Positions 11,123 to 22,292 of a stretch of 64,000 bases of DNA are shown piece by piece. Made by a program: the position numbers and the translations under genes. Source of the DNA: Amyloporia xantha (Eukaryota; Basidiomycota; Agaricomycetes; Polyporales; Adustoporiaceae); NCBI GenBank assembly GCA_036971615.1, contig JAYKKR010000006.1, positions 1,054,001-1,118,000 on the forward strand, read 5' to 3'. The notes beneath the pieces are model-generated. The model was given only the letters and a program-made list of their open reading frames with translations, searched no databases and had not been told where the DNA came from. Numbering within the stretch: position 1 is the first letter of the stretch; each line of letters opens with the position of its first letter.

Positions 11123-13770
11123 CTACATCCGCTCAAGAGGCTTCAAGCTCAACAGCCGCATCGCCGCCCCCAGCACGTCGCGCGCACACAAATACATCCA
11201 CATCCTCGCCCGCGCCTTCTCCACGTCCGCCTCGCCCTTCACAATGACCGACTCCCACGCGCTCGAGATCGCATGGCTCAAGCGGAACGCGAACGTCACG
11301 ACCCCGCTCGGCTCGTGCGTGCGCAGCGCGGTCTTCACCACGTCGGGGTACGACCCGAGGAGGAACACGATGTCGCGTGTCGCGGGCTCCGTGAGCAGCG
11401 CGGTGTCGATCTGGCTGGGTGGCGGCAGCGGGAGCAGCTCCGGATTCTTGCGCGAGATGGAGGAGATCCGGACGTGTGCGTATTGCAGGTACGGCCCCGT
11501 GTCGCCCTCGAACGAGAGCATCCGGTCCCAGTTGAATGTGTAGTTGTTGATCCTGCAGTACCGGGACCAGACGGGTGGTCACGGGTCAACGTCAATTCCA
11601 GGAAGGCTAGAGGAGGTTGTGGGGAGGAGAACATACCGTTTGGCGGCCATGTCCTGGATCTTCACACCAGTAATCCCAATTTCCTGAGCGACCTCCTCCG
11701 GGTCCTCGATATTGTTGTATTTGTCCTCGTTTTTGCGCATCTGCTCGTGCATGGTCGAGCCTGCCTCGCGGATGATCTGGTCGAGGAAGACGACCGTGCC
11801 CCTGCGGGTGCTCATACCAAGGACCATCCCATAGTTGACGTGTTCCATCCGGTCCGCCCACGGATAGTCCATCAGCTTGAGCACCTTGAAGAACTGGGCA
11901 AGGTGGAGGTCCTGCTGGGACGAGACGACGTATATCATCTTGTCGAACTTGTACTTCTCGTACCGCTCGATCGCGCCTCCGATATCTCGCGTGAGGTAGA
12001 TAGACGTTCCGTCTGCGCAACGCCATGAGACTCTCCACGCACTACATCACTCGATATATGACCCACCCTTTTTCCGCACGACGGCCTTTCCAAGCTTGAA
12101 TTTCTCCAAATTGACGAGCTTCGCCCCCTCGTGGTCGTCGATCAAGCCCATCTCCTGCAGTCGCTCGAGCGCCATCGCTTGGGATTCCTTCCCAACCATG
12201 CTCTCTCCGGTGTAGACATCAAAGTGGACATTCAGCCGGGCATACTCTTCCTCGTACTTGCGCACCGATAGGTCGCGCCATACTCGCCAATCCGCCAGGG
12301 CCGTCTCATCGCCGTCCTCCATCCGCTTGAAGAACGCCGCCGCCTCCGTCTTGACTGCGGCGTCCTTCTCTGCATCCGCGTTGATCTTCACGTAGACGTC
12401 GAACAAGTGTTTGATGGCGTCCTTTTCGAGTTCCTCCCGAGACCCGTATTTGTTGAAGCCTACCGCAATCAGCCCAAACTTTATAACGCATTGATGGTCA
12501 AAAGCAATTTTAGTGATTAGGGTAGAATCTACGGACCTGTGTTCCCCAATCCCCGAGGTAGTTCATCGAGATGACCTCCCATCCGCACGCCTTGTAGAGA
12601 TTCGCGAGGAAGGCACCGATGATTGTACTTCGTAGATGGCCGACGTGGAATTGCTTCGCAATATTTGGCGAGGAGTATTCAATGATGACACGTTTCCCGG
12701 CGCCGGATGTGTTTGTGCCGTACTCTGGTTGGCTTGATGGCGTCGTGTACGTGAGGGCGTGGACTTGGTCGAGAACGAGGCGCGTGAGCGTCGAAGTACG
12801 GAGTGTAAAATGTAGGAAAGCCTTGTCGTGCACGACATTTTCGATCCAGTCGTCTGGTTGAAACTGGGAAAGAGATAGTTGATGTTAGCGGACTCAGCGG
12901 ACTCTTAACCCCTAACCCTAATTCGCACACTCAAAGCATCTCTACCGCGAGTACACAAGACAATTGAGGGGAAATATAATAATCGTTGGACGGCCCAAAG
13001 TGATCAGATGCCTTGAGTGTAAGAACCGCAAGTTCATCCGAATGAAAAAGCATGCAACGGTCAATCAGCATTACTGTCCTGAGAAAACCGTCTAGAGTGG
13101 TATCAACAAGAGATGAGGACAGTAAGATCGTTGACAGGCTTAAGATATCATGAGTAGGACTTCGGATATGGACAGAGACAGCGTCAGATGAGGGCAGCTG
13201 CGTGTCATCGACGACCACCTCCTGCACACCTATTCCCAGAAAAGTGATTTGTATGATCCTTCGTCGTGCACAGGTGCAGCCACATTCCACACTGCTGCTA
13301 GGCCGTGTAGTAGATTCACCATAAGACTCTCTCCTATGCTCCCCTCGCACAGGTTTTGTGCCCCATAATCAACCAAAAGTGAAGCAGCTCACCTTGCTTA
13401 TAACTTTCGCTGCGTGCTCATCTACCTTCCCTGGCAACCGGAACCGAGGGAGGGCCACTGTAAAATCGACACCCTTCTTCCCGTAGTCGACACCATTGTA
13501 CACTTGCTCGACGGTTAGCGGAGGGAGTGCGTCCGCAACGCGCTGTGCGATGGCTGTCCGGAACGCATCAAGTACGCATCGCTCCGGATCCGTTCCTGGT
13601 ACGTCGAGAAGAGGTGGTAGGTGCGACGGTAGCGAGAACGGAGAGCTCGATCCTGCCGTAGGGGGTGGCGTCCGGATCGTAGACATTTTACGGAGAGGGT
13701 GCAAGGGTCGGTATGGTACAGATAATGATACAGAGAGCAGAGGGCGCCGAAGCTTCAGAAGTAAAGCCAC
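11123..13770 (-). CDS. RRS1: Arginyl-tRNA synthetase, probably cytosolic and mitochondrial
   Basis: Charges tRNA-Arg with arginine (class I synthetase). Five exons can be traced: 13770-13393, 12863-12537, 12478-12067, 12012-11637 and 11552-11123. They give 640 residues from the first ATG or 612 from the second. The catalytic HIGH element appears as HVGH within [12 protein letters not shown]. Other family blocks are [26 protein letters not shown] and [11 protein letters not shown], and the usual C-terminal anticodon-binding end LSLKPLERM is present. No canonical KMSKS is present, as is common in ArgRS. The first 28 residues ([12 protein letters not shown]..., no acidic residues, several Arg/Lys) look like a mitochondrial leader ahead of a second start at 13686. 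The first intron is 529 bases, about ten times normal here. Family assignment is certain; dual targeting is inference. Confidence 0.96.
12905..12921 (+). repeat. Short telomere-like CCCTAA motif inside ArgRS intron 1
   Basis: The sequence reads TTAACCCCTAACCCTAA, about two and a half copies of the fungal telomere unit (TTAGGG on the other strand). It is too short to be more than suggestive and could be chance. Confidence 0.35.
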
Positions 13771-14276
13771 TTTTCTTTTCCCGCAGATTCACACGAGCTC
13801 CAGGAGATTATTCAATCGATAGCAATTTTTGGAGTGCAAAATATCAGGACGAGTCACATTTTGGGAGAGGTGCCCGGTTGGGCTGCAGCCACTCTGCACT
13901 GCCCTCCCGAAATGGCAGGTGTGCAGGAACGTCAACGCCGGCAAGGCTGTAAAGCGCACGCGATCTCGAAAGTGAATGACTCGCGATTCAGCTCAGCTCT
14001 TCATGTACAGAGCGTTTGGACGTTATAACCGCTAAATGGCATACTGATTGATGAGATGGCAGTCGCTGTCATATTCGAAGTACTAGGGAGCTAACTAAAG
14101 AAAGGAAATGCAAATAGGTGGTATTTGAACAGAGAAAAAGTAAAAAATAAGGTAAAGGGTTCACATAGAAGATTACTATAGCAGTCTACAGAATATAATT
14201 ACTAGCGTAAGTGCGATCGGTCAACCACCTCCCCAAGGCCCAATCGCAAGTGTGTGATAGCCACTCAAGAGGTCAT
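13771..14276. other. Intergenic region, ArgRS 5' flank and MIOX 3' flank
   Basis: Two minus-strand genes flank this AT-rich stretch. It should hold the ArgRS promoter and the 3' UTR of the inositol oxygenase gene. No open frame worth calling. Confidence 0.5.
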
Positions 14277-15692
14277 TCACCATTCGATGACATCCGGGAA
14301 GAATTTCGCAATCAGACCCTGATAATAGGGTTTAAGTTTCTCGGGGTCGACCGATTCATCGCTCTTGCTGTAGAGGTCGTATGGATTGAATGCGCGCACA
14401 GCCGCCAGAGCTCGCTCGTCAGCAGCGTTCGTCAGATGCATGTACGCGCCTTCGCGGTGCCATCTGGTAACGACGAGATCAGGGACTAATCGAAAGACGA
14501 AGCAGAGAGTCAGACGTACGGGTAGAAGCTGTGGTAACGGATCATGTATAGCGCTTCCTCCGGGAGGCTGCTTTGGTTCTTCAAGACATTGTACAGATAC
14601 TGTAGACAATGTCAGGACTAACATGTGATCGAGAAGAAATGCGCTCACCTCATCATGGCCCCAAGACAGCATCACGTTCTCGAGCCCGCACTTCGGGGCG
14701 TATACCCCGTACTCTGTCGAGTAGACAGGGTCGTGGGCATCGGGGTTCCCGGCGAATGTTTCAGGGTAGATGTTCTTTTCCGAGAATTTGCACCCGACGA
14801 CGAAAGTGTCCTGCATGCAGATTCAGCCGGCTGTTTGTGGCGCCAATGAGAGTAGACATACACCGACGACATCCCACTGGCCCCTTCAAAAGGAACAGCA
14901 AGAGTAAGCACATCGCCATGAGAGCAGATGACTGAAAGGATCACGTACTCTGATCCGAAAAGGTACAGTAGCTTCCCGAGATCATGCACCAGGCCCGTGA
15001 CCTATTCAGGATTCAAATCAGCGATCGTCGAAGAAGTCGACGACGGGCGGGCTTACCTGCATCCACTCCGGCTTCCCATCTCGTCGCATAGCCTCCGCTG
15101 TCTGAAGGAGATGCTCGATCTGCGTAAGGCTGGTCTGTATACACGCATCAATACCGGAGGAAGGAGTGGGAGTAATGATGGCTTCTCACATCCGGGTCCG
15201 AGTCATCCACGAGGGTGTTGAGCTTCTCCATTGCCTCCCAAATGCCTGTTATGTAAAGACACCATGATCAGCAGCGAGCGCTCCGACAGAGGAAGCAGGC
15301 TCACCCATGCGTGCGCGGATGCTCTTCTTGAAGTTTTGGCGCGCACGGAGATTGAACTCTACTGTTTGCTTTTCTGGAAGGACGGTGCAGTATCAGCAGA
15401 CGTTGCGACACTTTTAGAAAGAGCGATCCTCACCATGCTGCTCGCGGTAGAAGGTCTTCACGCGCTCACATGCATCTTCATACTGTCGGAATGTGGTCTT
15501 GTCCTTTTCGGCGTCGAACTCGGACGAGGCGGTCCACCCCGCATTGGTGGCTGTGCCCTTCCACTTGTTCACTATGGGGCATTCCGACGTGTTCAGCAAT
15601 GCGTAAGCCATTCGCATGGCATGAGAACGATACACACCTTCGTCGACCGCATCCGAAACAGACTCCAAAGCTTGAACGTCGAGAATGGTCAT
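14277..15692 (-). CDS. myo-Inositol oxygenase (MIOX)
   Basis: Di-iron enzyme that cleaves myo-inositol with oxygen to D-glucuronate, the first step of inositol catabolism; expected in the cytosol. Read through about eight short introns, the protein contains the metal-ligand blocks of the family in order: HLLQTAEA, LVHDLGK (His-Asp pair), WGHDEYL, RYHSFYPVH and NPYDLYSK. It ends in KFFPDVIEW, a typical MIOX C-terminus. Family blocks such as NKWKG and FRQYEDACERVKTFYREQH occur near the N-terminus. The start MTILDVQALESV follows a clear TATA box at 15768-15777. No neighbouring inositol-pathway gene is seen. The MIOX call is secure; internal exon edges are approximate. Confidence 0.95.
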
Positions 15693-15767
15693 TGTACTAA
15701 TAGCTAGAGTTCGATGTGCAGCGGGATGACTCTGAGTAGTGGGGAAGGTGTGGTCGGGTGGCCTCGT

Positions 15768-15777
15768 GCTTTATATA
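15768..15777 (-). promoter_or_regulatory. TATA box of the inositol oxygenase gene
   Basis: TATATAAAGC on the minus strand, 76-85 bases upstream of the MIOX ATG. It has good consensus and position for a fungal RNA polymerase II promoter. Confidence 0.65.
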
Positions 15778-16954
15778 TGAATTCAGAGAGCACAGGATGG
15801 GTTTCAGAGGCCGCGCGAATAACGAGCAGTTTTCGTGACCGGAACCAAGCAAGGGGTTGCCCGCGGTGATGGGTTGTCAAGGAACTATGTCAGGTGCCGG
15901 CAGGAGTGGGGCGCCGATGTCTGTGCAAACCCAAGCGCTGTCGTCGAGAGAAGGGGAGGGGTTGGAGAGGAGTACCTTTGGAGGTTCCGCCCTTTGCAGG
16001 CCTCCTTATACTTGCACTTCTCGACGGATGGAGCATGGCATTTCGTGCCAACTGCGTGCACCGTCGGATCGGGACATTGTCCAGAGGCATCTTCGAATGA
16101 CAAACGCCGAGTTGTCAATAAGGGTTCCTTGCAGATCACACATGAGATTAGATAAGATCACGCCCTAGAGTGCTCCTGCATAGATGCTTCTAGGACCGCT
16201 CGAATGCATATGATTCTGGTAGCTGGTGTATGTACTCTACTCGGATTGGAGTGCTGATGATCCATGCATTCGGAATACCTATGGCCGCGTGAGATACTGC
16301 ACTACCCCATGAACGAACCACCTGCGGCTAATTGCGAAAACATCTCACAGGCAGCACCAATTGGCAGCACGACCTCCGACCCCATATCCGTACCATCGGA
16401 AGAGTGAACGCTACCCCAATAGCAGATTTAGAGGGTACGAACCTGGGGTGGGCTTCGAGAAGGCTTCGGAGCTGCCTGAAGACTGATTTCGCAGAAATAG
16501 GGACCCTTTCAGCCGAGTCGTGTTGCAGAGACAGGAGTTGAATTTCTATTCCAGGCCTACCATAGGGAAATTTGGCTAGTACTGTTTGCAGGGTCGTAGA
16601 GTCGATGTAAGCACGAGGCCCGGATGCTCAAAGGGTCCTCCGAGTCAAACGCTGTAAAGATATACCGTCAACTATCAACTATATAATCTTCATCACCCGG
16701 GGTCAGTTTACTTTCCTTATACTGCAGCTGGTCGTCTCAATCCTTCATCGGTCACAATCGCTTTACGTAAATAGGCATTGAACAAAGTAGACGCGTCCGG
16801 CCAAACGCGATCGACGCCCTTAACATGATCACGTGTAACACGCGCCGGTGGCTGCTGGCCGAACAGACCCCGATCACCAGATCCGAGTCGTGCAGTCCTC
16901 ACCGAGTCTCCCAGTCTCGAGTCTTGCTTACAGTCTATCCACGGGCCACACGCA
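15778..16954. other. Intergenic region between divergent MIOX and 16955 genes
   Basis: About 1.2 kb between divergently transcribed genes, so both upstream control regions lie here. Several short frames are present but none resembles a known protein. No repeat noticed. Confidence 0.45.
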
Positions 16955-17624
16955 ATGGCGCACGAGAAGTCTCTCACTGAGCGTGCCAACGACATCGAGT
17001 CTCATTATGAGTACTGGAAGAAGTCCCTGGAGGAGGAATACCCGCTTAATATCCCCGAGCATCCCCACACGCCCCACCGAGTCCGCGCCGTCCCTGACCT
17101 CCGATTCGAACAAGGATACTTGAAGAGCATCCAGCCATACGTGCGTGTACAACGCTACTCTACTCTGGAGGCTTCCGCATACGAAAAGGGGAAAGGAAAG
17201 GCCGAAGGACTGGAGGGAGGAGGGGAAGTCGTTCGCCGTGATCTTGCGGAGGGAGAGATCATTCAAATTCAGTGGGGAAGAGTAGCCTGGATCACGACGA
17301 GGGATCAAATCATCTCTCCACTCTTGCAGGGTGTGCTCAGGTATGCATGCACTACAGATGGCGTGTGCCTGTGCAGTGCCTTGTTGATACGTGCGGGAGA
17401 ATCACGTCTGAATATTGAATGTTTCTAGGCAGTTGGCGGGCATGTTCATCCCGCCTCTATTCTCGGGTGTCGATACGCGATTCAGTACCTGGTGGAGCAG
17501 TGGCGCGGCGCGGAAGGATAGACCCCATAACGAAGGATATGGCGTGGGCTGGCTTAGAAATTGGGTATCCAGTTTGACAGCAGGAAGCACGGGTGGGACG
17601 TATCAGCCCTCTCACGCCAGATAA
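16955..17624 (+). CDS. Conserved-looking protein of unknown function, 193 aa
   Basis: Two exons (16955-17340 and 17429-17624) joined by an 88-base intron give a 193-residue soluble-looking protein. It begins MAHEKSLTERANDIESHYEYWKK, an acidic and basic helical stretch, followed by a Pro/His-rich segment (NIPEHPHTPHRV). A region with YVRVQRYSTLEASAYEKGKGK follows, and the protein closes with Trp-rich blocks (FSTWWSS, GWLRNWVSS). There is no signal peptide or clear membrane helix. Codon use and the clean splice sites suggest a real gene. I do not recognise the family, so no function is proposed. Its 3' end is 119 bases from the convergent PIG-L gene. Confidence 0.72.
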
Positions 17625-17743
17625 CGATATGAGCACCTCGATCACTTCCTCGGTCTCCGTATTTGTATTATAACGCGATTCCAATCACATATTTACACAT
17701 CCCCGCGTGCTCATTCGTGCCGTTATAAGGGACATCATCGGCA

Positions 17744-20087
17744 TTAGGGTGAGGTAGCCGCTCTGGCAGTGTCCGTGAGAGTCGGAGGGACGACCTCTAG
17801 CAGTTCGTTGACCCACATATATCGCGAGAAGGCAACATAGAGCCAGCGGAACCACACGAGCTGCGAACGGTGCTGTAACATCGCGCGAAGCGCTTTGGCA
17901 TACTCCGCCCTGCCTGATACGAACACTGGGGTGCTTCGAGCAGTGAAATTGGAGACGGCTGATGGCACGAGGGCATCACCGGCTGCAGATGGCGAGGGCG
18001 TCCCTGTGCGGAAAAGGCGCTGCAGATTCCGCCACGTCTCGGAGAGCGTGCTGCTGGCTTTGATGGAGAGCGCGGCGAGGAGACCGGTGTACTTCGGGAG
18101 AAGGGGCACGGAGACGAGTGTGAACAGGCGGGGTGGGGCGTGGTTGAGAGATTCTGATGAAAGGGAGGCGATAAGGTGCGCAGCGCCGTGTGGAAGAGAG
18201 ATATGGTTAGGATGCCCGGATATGCCTCGATGGTCGAATGTCAAGATCTGATATGGGTGATTGGTGTTGTGATGGTGTGCAATATGGGAGGCGGACGTAC
18301 GGTGGTAATATTATGCTCGACGACATATGGCTTGACCACGTCTGCAATGACCTGGGCATCCCATTGCGATGTGAAGTTGTCTTTTAGATCGCTATGAAAA
18401 AGAAATGAATGAGTGTGCTGGAACACAAACTCAGATACAATTGGAAGTAAGATTGGAAATGGGCTGCTAAAGCAGCTCCCAGGGCCACTATTCAGAGAGC
18501 AATGTTCCAGGATAGCCATCAAGTGAACGCGGAGGCAAAAAATGACAATTCAAGCGAACAATGAGGATGCAAGGAAAGAGAAATGGTCCAAGGACACACG
18601 CTGCCAATACGGGATCCGGTGGATGGAGTGAGGGCATGAAACCAATCGCACGGCCTCATTTCCACGAGGATGGCCTTCAGCGAATTGATTATCACTGCAA
18701 TGTCCTTATAACCATTGTCCTTGGGCAGCAGTATCTGTTCCCACACCCTCCTCCACCATGCTTAGCACCGAACCAGTCCACATATCCTGTAGAATATAAG
18801 AACATGTAATATCTGGCATAGAACCATGTTTGTCCGCGGACATACAGATGGGGTGAATAAAGGACCACAGCAAGCGACACGAAGGCCTGACTGTCAACTC
18901 ACAAAACCAGCGCAGCGCGGTGGGGTCGCACGACTTCGCAGAGCATCGGGTGAATAGGCATCGCGTTGATGCGGTTTCGGAATAGCCAATAAACAACAGA
19001 AAATGACCAGTCCCTGACGCTCCACAGCAAAATTCTGCTCTGGCAATTTGTACTCATTTCGTACTCAAAATCTGGTGGGATGCTCGGGTGTACGATGCCA
19101 GATTCAGGGCGGAAACGTTGCGGAGGGAAAGTCAAACCCAAGTATCGCAGCAGCAGGCTCGATGAAAAATCAACAACAAGCATAACTTGCACGGAAGTCA
19201 CACTAAGTTGCCAGCAAGAATCAAATTTGTCATGAGAAAGATGGATCCTCTACAGCAAATTTGAAAAAATGATGCCCTGAGGGATAAAAGTATCCCGTTG
19301 CAAAGGATTTATTCCCAAGGGCTCTAAGATGACATCTGGTACAATCAACGCCCGTAGTTTCTCTGATGGTCGCGCACGAGAAGGAGCCTTTAGATTGGAT
19401 GTATCAAGGACCGGTCTATGCTGGGCTGTAAACATTCGTCTAATAACGCGTGACCGGAAGCTCGCGCCTGAAGGGGTGGCTTTTCGGAACCTCCCAAGTA
19501 CGCTATGGCTGTTCCAGAACCGCACATTGCTCATTACGAGGAGAGTAGCTCGCGCGGCACAGTTGGACTGGCAATCTCTCCATCTTAACGCAAAAAATTA
19601 AAAGAGCAGTGCACGCAACCACACCCTGATTCCTGATCTGACAACAAGACAGGGCGGGATGCCACAGGGCGCCACAAATAACCGAAGAAATCGCTGGAAA
19701 CACTCACGGCCTGTCTTCAGTCCACCTATTCGCGGCTTTGATACCGAGCACTTCTAAACTGAGCGCGAGTTCTTGCCGTCGGATGTCTCCAAGGCCATCT
19801 GCGTCGCCAATGGATAGACATAGAGAGAAGAGCTCAGGTTTTGAACCTAGGGCTGGTATATAATGAGTGGTCAAAGCCAGCACCGTAGGCGCAAAAAACA
19901 TGCACTCGTCATCAGGATGTGCCGTCAGAAGGAGAACTCGAAGAGGGTCTATTCGGGGCAGACCACCGGTGGGAGTTGTAGGCCTGGAGACCAGAACATC
20001 AGTGTTCATCCACAAAGGTCGTGAGAGGATCGTGAAGATGAGGGAGAGGACGAGGACTACAAGAGAGAGCATCCTTGACGAAGGCAT
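17744..20087 (-). CDS. GPI12: GlcNAc-phosphatidylinositol de-N-acetylase (PIG-L/Gpi12)
   Basis: Catalyses the second step of GPI-anchor synthesis, removing acetyl from GlcNAc-PI at the ER membrane. Exons 20087-19708, 18391-18301 and 18247-17744 give 324 residues in one frame. An N-terminal membrane segment (LSLVVLVLSLIFTIL) is followed by the zinc-binding LLLTAHPDDECMFF block, the SIGDADGLGDIRRQEL block and KDNFTSQWD. The second metal-site block is TFDHRGISGHPNHISL. The Ser-rich insertion near residue 235 and the C-terminal helix are variable in the family. Intron 1 (18392-19707) is 1,316 bases, far longer than any other intron in the window. Exon phases match across it, so the gene is probably still functional if the intron is spliced. 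Confidence 0.92.
18392..19707 (-). other. Exceptionally long (1.3 kb) intron of the PIG-L gene
   Basis: It is bounded by a GTGAGT donor and a TTTTTCATAG acceptor. The inside shows short frames on both strands (up to about 100 codons) with no recognised domain. I found no terminal inverted repeats or target-site duplication by eye. An inserted and decayed mobile element, or extra unrecognised exons, are both possible. Confidence 0.55.
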
Positions 20088-21109
20088 GGTCTACGCGTCT
20101 CGAGTCCTTGGCCTCGACCAGATGGTGTGCTTGAATAGCCTTGTGAGAGTCTCAGTGAGACCAGTCCTGCCACGATTGGTTAGCACGTGGACCAAACCGA
20201 TCGTGTAATTAAGTTTTGATGTGATCTGAGATTTGGCGTTTCAGTGAGACGAATTGTCGGAGAAATGCAGAGTCAAGGTTTGGTCAAGGCCTAACCTCTT
20301 TGTCGACTCTACCCTCTAGTGCCAACTGACAAACACCTGAGTCAGGTTGGCGGCACAACACAACTCTACTCATCTGTACGACGGGCCCGACTTACCGAGC
20401 AGCATGTTCAGATCTGTACAAGTCCCAACCTGACGTAAATTTCTGCGGAGAAGCGCGTGTCCCTGACGTGCACCGCATTGTCATGGTACGCGTCGTGCAT
20501 GTTCGCAATTCATCTCGATTTTTAATCGTTTGCAATTACGAGACCTTGGGAAAGTATTCCTCGAGCCTCGGGTAACAGCATTTCGTTCTCAAACGAGCAC
20601 AGCCAGTCGCCACCGAGGAAAGGGGACGTGCCGCACTGCCGCGGGGGAATGCGAGTAGTGATGCGCCTCAACTCTTGGCTCCGCTAAGCGTGTTTTTCCG
20701 ACAGTACTACACACCGCTCTGTCGCACAGCCAAACGTTAGCTTCGGACAAAGTCCAAACTCTGATATGCGAGCCAGCGTATTCATTAAGGGAGTACGACC
20801 TCGTTTAATCACAAGATCGGCTTCTGCAAGTCAACAGGAAGTTGTTGTGATCTAAGAAGCCACTCAAGAAGTTGCCGTGCTGCGTACTTATTTTTCGAGG
20901 AATCGAAGCACACAAGTACGGCATATCATGGGAACTATACCGGCGCGCACACTAGTCCATATATTGCACTTCGAAATGCAGTGATCCTCCCTCTGCAGCT
21001 GAGACACGTAATAGCCGCCACCAATTCATTCGCAGTCCCCATAAAAGCAGCATGCAACGGGCTCCCACCATCCTCCACCTCGCTCTCCTTCACCTTCTCG
21101 GAGTCCATC
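20088..21109. other. Intergenic region between divergent PIG-L and DUF3455 genes
   Basis: About 1 kb between divergent starts. No open frame of note. The sequence CATAAAAG near 21039 lies about 70 bases before the DUF3455 ATG and may be its TATA-like element. Nothing else was recognised. Confidence 0.45.
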
Positions 21110-22024
21110 ATGGTCGCTCTCTCCCCCAGTCTGCGTGTATTCATTGGTGGCGCTGCCATAGCTACACTACAGGGCGGATGGTCAGGTTCCGGGTCGAATA
21201 ACGCATCGGCATGGGGCGAGGTAGCTGACTGCAGCATTGCGAGCTTCGTGCCCCAGTTCCCTCCGGACCAGACGCAACTCGTTGTACCGAAAAACCTCGA
21301 GCCGCGCTTCATCGGCCTCGGTTTTGGCGTGCAGAATTACACCTGCAGCTCGAGCAATACCTACACGTGTGTCTCGCGCCCCCTCATCGTGTTCCAAACG
21401 TCTGGCTGACGCGTTTGATCACGACAGGAATGTGGGCGCCGTGGCGGAGCTCATTGACGTCTCATGCTACGTGAACGCGAGCTGGTTCGGCACGATTCAG
21501 CAACCTGCCTACGACGCGTGGACGAGTCTGAACATCTCCATCTTCGAGGTCCTCGACTTCGTCCACTTCCTCGACCCGCCACAGAGCCTGGCACAGCACT
21601 ACTTTGTCACCAATCCTACGACAGGTACAGGTCTGAGTCCGAAGTGGGACTTCACGTCGTCTGGGAAGTTCCAAGGCAATCCGAACGCGTACGTGATCGG
21701 AAAGGTTAATGGGACGATCCCCTCGCCCAACAACGCGACCGAGGACGTGACATGGCTGGAGGTGCTCAAAGTTGAGGGTGAGATTGCAGACGAGGTATTC
21801 AGGTTTGACTCTGTCGGCGGCCAGCCTCCTTCGTCGGTAAGCGATTTTACAGCTTTGTTTGCGGGAATGCACTAAGTCTGACTGCTCTATGCAGTGTACG
21901 TACGGCAAAAGTCCTGAGATCTCAGTCGACTACGTGTCTAAATACAGTGAGCCAAAGTTTCATATATCGGTTGAAAAACGCCTGATGATTGTCTGCAGTC
22001 TTCTACGGAGGGTCAATCAACTGA
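21110..22024 (+). CDS. Secreted DUF3455 family protein
   Basis: Exons 21110-21366, 21428-21836, 21895-21946 and 21999-22024 give 247 residues. The N-terminus (MVALSPSLRVFIGGAAIATL) looks like a signal peptide. The mature part carries the DUF3455 blocks in order: GLGFGVQNYTCSSSNTY, GAVAELIDVSCYV, HYFVTNPTTGTGLSPKWDF, DVTWLEVLKVEGEIADEVFR and a final CTYGKSPEISVDYVSKY ending FYGGSIN. These proteins are often mis-annotated as malate dehydrogenases in fungal genomes. No enzymatic function is established for this family that I can rely on. Cysteine pairs and export suggest a cell-wall or extracellular role (inference). The final exon encodes only eight complete codons plus the stop, and the reading frame is restored exactly across all introns. 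Confidence 0.9.
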
Positions 22025-22292
22025 ACGAGGGCATGGGTTCCTTCAGAGGTTTTTTTTATTTATGGTGCAACGTATAGGACAATTTGTATCGGTACACGGA
22101 CACTTTGACGCGGTTGTACTGTACTCACTGAATAATGGTCTTTGGGGCAAGTTTGTGCCACACTGATAGCGTAACACGACAATATGATAAGCGTGACTGT
22201 GACCAGACGCGTCTCAGCTCGATAAAAAGTCACGCGTCGCTGAACCGCTTCCCTTAAGCTTTCAGTCCTACATCTTTCTGCCCATAGGGATC

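Noticed and set aside
21110..22024. Malate dehydrogenase
   Set aside because: DUF3455 proteins are often labelled so in databases, but no NAD-binding motif or dehydrogenase active site is present.
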